Of a stretch of DNA of 64,000 nt, positions 58,574-64,000 are shown one piece after another. The notes beneath the pieces were generated by a model. The model was not told where the DNA came from. It made no database searches and saw only the letters and a program-made list of their open reading frames with translations. Position numbers and translations under genes: made by a program. Position 1 is the stretch's first letter; each line of letters begins with the position of its first letter. This DNA comes from Sphingomonas bisphenolicum (lineage in GTDB: Bacteria; Pseudomonadota; Alphaproteobacteria; Sphingomonadales; Sphingomonadaceae). The stretch is from NCBI RefSeq assembly GCF_024349785.1, contig NZ_AP018817.1, positions 1,457,501-1,521,500 of the forward strand. Reading direction: 5' to 3'.

Positions 58574-59428
58574 ATGACGTCTATGTTCGATCCCTGCCTG
58601 CTGCGCAGCTTTGTCGCCATTGCCGATAGCGGCAATTTCACCCATGCGGCCGAGCGGCTGAACATGACCCAGTCGACCATCAGCCAGCAGATCGGCCGGC
58701 TGGAGGCAATGGCGGGGCATCGGCTGGTCGACCGGTCGGCGCGGCCGGTTTGTCTGACGGCGATGGGGGAACGGCTGATCGGCCATGCCCGGCGGATATT
58801 GCTGCTGAATGAGGATGCCGCGTTGCTGCTGCGCGATCCGGCGGGGACGGCGGCGATCTCCATCGGCCTGCCGGAGGATCTGGCGACGGGGGCGATGGCG
58901 CAGGCCTTTGCCGGCTTTGCGCGGGCGCACCGGCATATCCGGCTGGACGCGACGACGGGGCTGAGCCGCGATCTGGCGCAGCGATACCGGCAGGGAGAGT
59001 TCGATATCGTCATCGTCAAGGAAGCGGTGGCCGGGCCGGATTGCCGCGCGAGTTTTGCGGAGCCTTTGGGCTGGTTCACGGCGGCGGAGGGTGGCGCGAT
59101 GGAGGAGGAGGAGGCGTTGCCGCTGGTCTGTTTTCCGGCGGGTGGCCTGTATCGCGAGGCGATGTTCGCGCAGCTGGAGCGGGAGGGGCGACGCTGGTTC
59201 GTCGCCTTTTCGGGAAGCAGCCTGCAAAGCGTCGTGGCGGCGGTCGCGGCCGGGGTGGGCGTGTCGCTGCTGCCGCTGGCGGGCGTGGGCGGGGCGGCGG
59301 TGGTGCGGCGGCGCGATCTGGGCGGAGTCGCGCCGATGCTCGTGTCGCTCTACGCGCGCGAGGGCGACGGGCCGCTGGCGAACCTCGGGCGGGAGATGAT
59401 CGCGGTGCTGGCGGCGCGGGCGGGGTGA
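58574..59428 (+). CDS. LysR-family transcriptional regulator
   Basis: A 284-residue regulator. The N-terminal helix-turn-helix is LLRSFVAIADSGNFTHAAERL, QSTISQQIGRLEAMAGHRLV, and the C-terminal half is the substrate-binding fold. Upstream of the ATG at 58574 the frame continues to 58544 (MLEWIVCIV) but that part has no family match; 58583 is a further option. Divergent from the amidohydrolase, so it may regulate that gene, the PL22 gene, or itself. Confidence 0.85.
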   Translation: MTSMFDPCLLRSFVAIADSGNFTHAAERLNMTQSTISQQIGRLEAMAGHRLVDRSARPVCLTAMGERLIGHARRILLLNEDAALLLRDPAGTAAISIGLPEDLATGAMAQAFAGFARAHRHIRLDATTGLSRDLAQRYRQGEFDIVIVKEAVAGPDCRASFAEPLGWFTAAEGGAMEEEEALPLVCFPAGGLYREAMFAQLEREGRRWFVAFSGSSLQSVVAAVAAGVGVSLLPLAGVGGAAVVRRRDLGGVAPMLVSLYAREGDGPLANLGREMIAVLAARAG

Positions 59429-59448
59429 GGGTGAACATGTGCAGGTTC

Positions 59449-59470
59449 CCCCTCCCGGTTACGGGAGGGG
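59449..59470. repeat. Short palindrome after the LysR gene
   Basis: CCCCTCCCG-GTTA-CGGGAGGGG, a perfect 9-bp hairpin. It has no T-run, so it is more like a small dispersed palindrome than a terminator. Confidence 0.6.
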
Positions 59471-59503
59471 CATACATTATTCTCACCTTCATTCACCATC
59501 ACC

Positions 59504-59531
59504 AAAAAAGGCGCCCGGTTGCCCGGACGCC
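59504..59531 (-). terminator. Terminator of the first Tat-aminotransferase gene
   Basis: On the minus strand GGCG-T-CCGG...CCGG-G-CGCC forms a stem (59510-59531 with one mismatch) followed by TTTTTT (AAAAAA at 59504-59509 on the plus strand), 30 nt past the gene's stop. Confidence 0.8.
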
Positions 59532-59560
59532 TTTCTGCGCGCCTATGGGTGGCTCAGCCT

Positions 59561-60727
59561 TTAGGCCTTGTAGACCTTGTCCACGGCGGCGCGGAACTTG
59601 GCCATGTCGTCGGCGCTGCCGACGGTCACGCGCGAAACATTGGGCCAGATGGGCCAGTTGCGGCCGATCTGCACCTTTTCCGGCGACGCCAGAAGCGCGG
59701 CCTGCATTTCCTTGGCCGGCTTGTTCCAGTTGACCATGAACATGTTCGCCTGACTGCCGGGCTGTACCTCGATGCCCTTCTTGGTCAGCCATGCGATCGT
59801 CTCGTCGCGGTTGGCGATCATTTCGGCGCGGCGCGCCTTGATGAGGGCGGCTTCCTTGTAGACCGCATTGCCGCAGTGCATGGCGGTGATCGCCAGGCCG
59901 CCGGCCGAGGGGCCGAACAGCGAAATGCGCTTCTGCACTTCGGGATCGGCGAAGGTCAGGCCAAGGCGCACGCCCGCCATGCCGAACAGCTTCGAGAAGG
60001 TCCGCATGACGATGATGTCCTTGCGGGTACCGATCAGCGAGGCGGCGCTGGGGGCTTCGGAGAAGTGGATATAGGCTTCGTCGACCAGCAGCATCGCGTC
60101 GGCGGGCTTGTTGTCCAGCAGCCACTTGATGTCGGCCAGCGGGGTGATGGTGCCGGTCGGGTTGTTGGGCGTGCAGATATAATAGAGGCCCGCATTGGGG
60201 TTGGCGGCCAGCATCGCCTTGACGTCATGGCCCTTGCCGATCGCCTGGGGCGCCTTGGCAATGGGGGCCTTCATGTAATCGGCGGTGCGCCAGGCGGATT
60301 CGAAGGTCGGATCGGCCGTCACCAGGCCCTTGGTGGGCGAGCAATAGGCCGCGACGATGCTGACCAGCGGACCGCCCGAACCGGGCCAGGGCATGACCTG
60401 CGCTTCGGGAATACCTTCGACGCCGGCGACGGTCTTGATGAGGTCGCCCTTATAATTGTCGGGGTCGTACCAGTTGCCGAACGAGGCGGCTTCGGCGGCG
60501 GCCTGAACGCCCGAGGGGAAGGGCCCGGTCCAGCATTCGTTGGAGCCGATGCGCACTGCGCCCTTGACGCCGCGCGCGGCCTGCTGCTGCGCCATGGCGC
60601 TGCCGCCCAGCAGCGAACTGGCGGCGACGCCGGCACCGAGCAGCGCGGCAACCTCACCCAACTGGCGGCGCGAATAGCCGCGCTCGATCATGTCTTCCTT
60701 GGCGTCTTTGGTCAGCATCATGGTCAT
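59561..60727 (-). CDS. Tat-signal pyridoxal-phosphate aminotransferase, paralog A
   Basis: A 388-residue class I/II aminotransferase (HisC-like). The PLP core includes TPNNPTGTITP, DEAYIHF and the Lys-containing FSKLFGMAGVRLG, plus the Arg near the C-terminus (NVSRVTVGS). The N-terminus, in front of the enzyme proper, has GYSRRQLGEVAALLGAGVAA, a Tat-type twin-Arg leader ending near SAMAQQQ. A periplasmic PLP enzyme is unusual; Tat export would carry the folded, cofactor-loaded protein. About 65% similar by eye to the next gene. It is terminated at 59504-59531. Confidence 0.88.
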   Translation of the reverse strand: MTMMLTKDAKEDMIERGYSRRQLGEVAALLGAGVAASSLLGGSAMAQQQAARGVKGAVRIGSNECWTGPFPSGVQAAAEAASFGNWYDPDNYKGDLIKTVAGVEGIPEAQVMPWPGSGGPLVSIVAAYCSPTKGLVTADPTFESAWRTADYMKAPIAKAPQAIGKGHDVKAMLAANPNAGLYYICTPNNPTGTITPLADIKWLLDNKPADAMLLVDEAYIHFSEAPSAASLIGTRKDIIVMRTFSKLFGMAGVRLGLTFADPEVQKRISLFGPSAGGLAITAMHCGNAVYKEAALIKARRAEMIANRDETIAWLTKKGIEVQPGSQANMFMVNWNKPAKEMQAALLASPEKVQIGRNWPIWPNVSRVTVGSADDMAKFRAAVDKVYKA

Positions 60728-60769
60728 GTCGTCCGTCCCCGTGTGATTTCGGTTTCAAATCTCATGGGG

Positions 60770-60809
60770 GAAAACGAAAGGGCGGCGCATTTCCACAATG
60801 CGCCGCCCT
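60770..60809 (-). terminator. Strong hairpin between the two aminotransferase genes
   Basis: AGGGCGGCGCATT at 60779-60791 pairs perfectly (13 bp) with AATGCGCCGCCCT at 60797-60809 around a 5-nt loop. On the minus strand it is followed by TTTCGTTTTCCCCC, so it would act after the second gene and before the first. If it terminates, only 43 nt remain for a promoter of paralog A. Confidence 0.75.
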
Positions 60810-60850
60810 GAGATTTCGTAATTTTTATGCGTTTTTCGGGTCTGCTGCGA

Positions 60851-62011
60851 CTATGCCTTCCAGACCTTGTCGACCGCGGCGTTGAACGCTTCCATTTCCT
60901 CCATCGAGCCGACCGACACGCGCGACACGGTGGGCCAGATCGGCCAGTTGCGACCAATCTGCACATTGGCGGCGAGCAGGGCGGCCTGCATCTCCTTGGC
61001 GGTCTTCTTGCCCCAGTCGATCATGAACATGTTCGCCTGGCTGCCGGGGATGACCTTGATCCCCTTGGCCTTCAAATGGCTGACCGACTTTTCGCGGGCA
61101 GCGACCATTTCGGCGCGGCGGGCCTTGATGAGGGCGGCCTCGCCGACCGAGGCGGTACCGCAGGCGACGGCGGTCATCGGCAACATGCCGGTCACCTGGC
61201 CGCCATCATAGCGCATCATCTTTTCCATCAGCGCGGGGCTGGCGAAGGTGAGGCCGAGGCGCATCCCCGCCATGCCGAACAGCTTCGAGAAGGTCCGCAG
61301 GATCAGCACGTCGTCGCGCGTGGCGGCGAGCCTGGCGGCATTGGGGCCATCGACCCAGTGGATATAGGCTTCGTCGACGACGAGGATCGCATCCTTGGGC
61401 TTGTTGTTCGCCAGCCATTCGATGTCGGCGATCGGCGTGATGGTGCCGGTCGGGTTGTTAGGCGAGCAGATATAATAGACGCCCGCATTGGGATCGGCCG
61501 CCAGCATCGCCTTCACGTCATGGGCGAAATCCTTGGTCAGCGGCACTTTCGTCACCTTGGCGCCGAGCCAGTCGCCGGTGCGCCAGATCGCTTCATAGGT
61601 GGGGTCGGCGGTGACGATGCCGCGCGTGGGCGAGGCATAGGCGACGGCGACGCGGCTCAGCGGGTCGGACGAGCCGGGCCAGGCGGTGACGCGGTCGGCG
61701 GGAATGCCCTCCACCGCGGCGACGGCGTCGAACAATTTCTGATGTTCATTGTCCGGCTCGTAGCGATTACCTTCCTGCACCAGCTTGAAGGCGGCCTGCG
61801 CGGCCACCGGGAAAGGGCCGGTCCAGCATTCATTGGCGCCGATGCGCACGGCGCCGGCCACCGCCTTGGCCGCCTGCTGCGCGCCCGCGCCGGTCACGCG
61901 GATCGCGGCGGCCCCCGCGCCGAGCAGGGCGGCGACCTTCGCCAACTGGCGGCGCGAATAGCCGCGATCGATCAGATCCTGTTCCATTGCCGGTTCGAGT
62001 TGCGTCGCCAT
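60851..62011 (-). CDS. Tat-signal pyridoxal-phosphate aminotransferase, paralog B
   Basis: A 386-residue paralog of the gene at 59561, with the same leader pattern (GYSRRQLAKVAALLGAGAAA) and the same PLP motifs (SPNNPTGTITP, DEAYIHW, FSKLFGMAGMRLG, PTVSRVSVGS). Start at 62011 (MATQLEPAMEQD); the frame extends upstream over the promoter region without support. A -35/-10 pair, TTTGCA-N16-TACAAT on the minus strand (62063-62090), precedes it. Confidence 0.88.
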   Translation of the reverse strand: MATQLEPAMEQDLIDRGYSRRQLAKVAALLGAGAAAIRVTGAGAQQAAKAVAGAVRIGANECWTGPFPVAAQAAFKLVQEGNRYEPDNEHQKLFDAVAAVEGIPADRVTAWPGSSDPLSRVAVAYASPTRGIVTADPTYEAIWRTGDWLGAKVTKVPLTKDFAHDVKAMLAADPNAGVYYICSPNNPTGTITPIADIEWLANNKPKDAILVVDEAYIHWVDGPNAARLAATRDDVLILRTFSKLFGMAGMRLGLTFASPALMEKMMRYDGGQVTGMLPMTAVACGTASVGEAALIKARRAEMVAAREKSVSHLKAKGIKVIPGSQANMFMIDWGKKTAKEMQAALLAANVQIGRNWPIWPTVSRVSVGSMEEMEAFNAAVDKVWKA

Positions 62012-62062
62012 GATCCCTGTTCCTCCCTGCACGCCCGTAACGGGCTTCCAGCTTGCTGGACG

Positions 62063-62090
62063 ATTGTACAGAATGTTTCCGCCATGCAAA
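62063..62090 (-). promoter_or_regulatory. Promoter of aminotransferase paralog B
   Basis: On the minus strand TTTGCA and TACAAT are 16 nt apart, with the expected start near 62056, about 45 nt before the ATG at 62011. TACAAT is a strong -10 match; the -35 is moderate. The region is shared with the divergent ptsP gene. Confidence 0.5.
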
Positions 62091-62172
62091 TAAGGTCTGC
62101 TCAACAATATTGGCGCGGCGATCATAGGAAACGCCTTGGAAAGCGGGGCTTCAATCTGTTAGCGCTGCTATC

Positions 62173-64000
62173 ATGCCCAGCACACCCGCCGCCGCCGCCC
62201 GACAGATTCTCGTCCGCCTGCAGGAGGTGATGGCTGCGCGCAACAGCGCGCAGACCAAGCTGAACAAGGTCGTGGAGATTATCGGCGAGTCGCTGTCGAG
62301 CGAGGTCTGCTCCATCTATCTGGTGCGCGAGGGCGTGCTGGAGCTGTTCGCGACCCGCGGCCTGAAACAGGAAGCGGTCCATGTCACCCGCATGGCGATG
62401 GGCGAGGGCCTGGTCGGCCTGATCGCCACCAATGTCGAGACGCTGAACCTGGACGAGGCGGCGTCGCATCCCGATTTCTCCTATCGTCCCGAAACCGGCG
62501 AAGAACTGTTCCATAGTTTCGCAGGCGTGCCGATCGTACGGCGCGAGCGCGCGATCGGCGTTCTGTGCGTGCAACATGCCGATCCGCGCAAATATGAAGA
62601 GGTGGAGATCGAGGCGCTCCAGACCGTCGCCATGGTGATGTCCGAGCTGATCGCGAACGCCGAACTGGCCGATGACGGCCCGGCCGACCAGCGGGTGACA
62701 GACACCGGCACGACCATGTTGCACGGGTTGCAACTGGTGATGGGCATGGCGCGCGGCCATGTCGTCTTCCACCAGCCGCGCGTCCATATCGAACATACCG
62801 TCGCGGAGGATACCGAGGCGGAGCGGCAGCGCGTGATTTCCGCCTTCACCAAGATGCGCGAGCAGATCGACCGGATGACCGGCGCGGCCGAGTTCGGCAT
62901 GGAGGGCGAGCATCAGGAGGTGCTCGAAACCTACAAGATGTTCGCCTATGACGAGGGCTGGACGCGGCGCATCAACGAGGCGATCGACAGCGGCCTGACC
63001 GCCGAGGCGGCGATCGAGCGGGTGCAGCAGCGCACCCGGATGCGGATGCGGCAGATCGACGATCCGCTGCTGTCCGACCGGATGCACGATCTGGAGGATC
63101 TGGCCAACCGCCTGCTGCGGATCGTTTCGGGGCAGTTGGGTACGGCGGCGCAAATGGGGCTGCGGCAGGACGCGATCCTGATCGCGCGCAATCTGGGGCC
63201 GGCGGAGCTGCTGGAATATGACCGCCGGCGGCTGAAGGGCGTGATCCTGGAGGAAGGGTCGCTGACCGCGCATGTCACCATCGTCGCGCGCGCCATGGGC
63301 GTGCCGGTGCTGGGCCGGGTGCGCGACATCCGCCATCTGGTGAATGAAGGCGACCTGATCCTGATGGACGTCGGGGCCAACACGCTGCTGATTCGCCCGA
63401 CCGCCGACATGGAAGAGGCGTTCGAAAGCAAGCTGCACGTCACGCAGAAGCGCCGCGCCGAGTTCGTCGCCATGCGCGACCTGCCGTCGGTGACGGCGGA
63501 CGGGCAGCGGGTCGAACTGATGGTCAATGCCGGGTTGCGCGAGGATGCGCAGGCGCTGGACATGGTGGGCGCGGACGGGATCGGCCTGTTCCGCACCGAA
63601 TTCCAGTTCCTGGTGTCGGCCACGCTACCGCAGCGCGAGAAGCAGCAGCGGCTCTACAAGGATGTGCTGGACGCGGCGGGAGACAGGCCCGTCATCTTCC
63701 GCACCGTCGATATCGGCGGGGACAAGGCGCTGCCCTATATGCAGCGCGACGATGACGAGCATGAGGATAATCCGGCGATGGGCTGGCGCGCGCTGCGGCT
63801 GGCGCTGGATCGAGACGCCCTGATGAAGGCGCAGGCGCGCGCGTTGCTGGAGGCGAGTGCGGGCAAGGTGCTGCACGTCATGTTCCCGATGGTGTCGGAA
63901 CCATGGGAATATGAAGAGGCGCGCGCGCTGGTCGAGCATCAGCGTGAATGGCTGCAGGGGCAGAAGAAGAAGCTGCCGATCGCGGTGCGCTATGGCGCGA
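62173..64000 (+). CDS. ptsP: Phosphoenolpyruvate--protein phosphotransferase PtsP (EI-Ntr), 5' part
   Basis: The gene runs off the right edge; 609 residues are visible. An N-terminal GAF domain (residues about 20-160, VVEIIGESLSSEVCSIYLV) is followed by the enzyme I N-terminal domain with the phospho-acceptor H367 in SLTAHVTIVARAMG, and the PEP-binding domain (DGIGLFRTEFQFLV, FRTVDIGGDKALPY). PtsP takes phosphate from PEP and gives it to HPr (gene at 27 kb). The ATG at 62173 is the first after an in-frame stop at 62125-62127. The GAF domain, sensing an unknown small molecule, marks the nitrogen-PTS type. Confidence 0.95.
   Translation, partial: MPSTPAAAARQILVRLQEVMAARNSAQTKLNKVVEIIGESLSSEVCSIYLVREGVLELFATRGLKQEAVHVTRMAMGEGLVGLIATNVETLNLDEAASHPDFSYRPETGEELFHSFAGVPIVRRERAIGVLCVQHADPRKYEEVEIEALQTVAMVMSELIANAELADDGPADQRVTDTGTTMLHGLQLVMGMARGHVVFHQPRVHIEHTVAEDTEAERQRVISAFTKMREQIDRMTGAAEFGMEGEHQEVLETYKMFAYDEGWTRRINEAIDSGLTAEAAIERVQQRTRMRMRQIDDPLLSDRMHDLEDLANRLLRIVSGQLGTAAQMGLRQDAILIARNLGPAELLEYDRRRLKGVILEEGSLTAHVTIVARAMGVPVLGRVRDIRHLVNEGDLILMDVGANTLLIRPTADMEEAFESKLHVTQKRRAEFVAMRDLPSVTADGQRVELMVNAGLREDAQALDMVGADGIGLFRTEFQFLVSATLPQREKQQRLYKDVLDAAGDRPVIFRTVDIGGDKALPYMQRDDDEHEDNPAMGWRALRLALDRDALMKAQARALLEASAGKVLHVMFPMVSEPWEYEEARALVEHQREWLQGQKKKLPIAVRYGA

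Noticed and set aside
62122-63438. Minus-strand frame of 438 codons opposite ptsP
   Set aside because: His/Gln/Arg-rich translation without domain; the plus-strand frame contains GAF and PEP-utilising motifs and continues past the window edge.
1-64000. tRNA, rRNA or CRISPR array
   Set aside because: No tRNA T-loop/acceptor pattern outside coding regions, no rRNA-like segment, and no regularly spaced direct repeats were seen by eye; a tRNA/CRISPR program would be decisive.

Overview
The window is about 64 kb of GC-rich chromosome from an alphaproteobacterium, most likely a sphingomonad (Sphingobium/Sphingomonas-like). The evidence is the ffh-rpsP-rimM-trmD-rplS block, large TonB-dependent receptors, the ChvG/ChvI system joined to a short HprK, RapZ and an incomplete nitrogen-type PTS, many hydrolases with Sec, lipoprotein or Tat signals, and dispersed short palindromic repeats in the gaps between genes. 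No rRNA, tRNA, CRISPR array, complete insertion sequence or prophage was found. The genus is inferred, not proven.

Layout. Positions 1-6.2 kb hold the end of a chemotaxis cluster (cheY end, cheB, cheR), a peptidoglycan amidase, the RNase P RNA gene, a J-domain protein, a small 2Fe-2S protein and a methyl-accepting receptor. 6.3-13.6 kb carries sodB, rnk, yciB, ftsY, mtaB, dapF, a higBA toxin-antitoxin pair and an amino-acid permease. 13.9-19.5 kb is the SRP/ribosome maturation block, with a secreted serine hydrolase and a small membrane protein placed between rimM and trmD. 19.8-27.1 kb has a TonB receptor, an acetyltransferase, an MFS symporter, a SpoU methyltransferase, an AI-2E-family permease and a small secreted OmpA-domain protein behind a G-quadruplex repeat. 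27.1-33.5 kb is the regulatory block ptsH-manX-rapZ-hprK-chvG-chvI facing pckA. At the right end (62.2 kb onward) ptsP (EI-Ntr), cut by the window edge, supplies the enzyme that would phosphorylate HPr.

33.5-50.5 kb mixes housekeeping and accessory genes: ferredoxin reductase, a Tat-exported DUF885 hydrolase, NfeD/SPFH membrane proteins, a CitE-like lyase, a second TonB receptor, ubiG, lysC, a nitronate monooxygenase and lipoproteins of unknown role. 50.5-55.7 kb holds two HxlR-type regulators with palindromic putative operators; each is divergent from an accessory unit: an SDR reductase plus a Gdx/SugE exporter, and a five-gene VOC/DUF1428/VOC/PhnB-like/SRPBCC operon. 55.7-62 kb contains a PL22 oligogalacturonate-lyase-like protein, a secreted amidohydrolase, a LysR regulator and two tandem paralogous PLP aminotransferases that both carry Tat-type signal sequences.

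The points most worth following up are the tandem Tat-aminotransferases, the ACGR-loop hairpins in the gdx leader, the G-quadruplex repeat at 26.5 kb, a family of ~83-nt double-hairpin repeats, leaderless-type promoters at higBA and the OmpA-domain gene, and the two HxlR-controlled accessory units. No clearly unprecedented multi-gene system could be shown from sequence alone.
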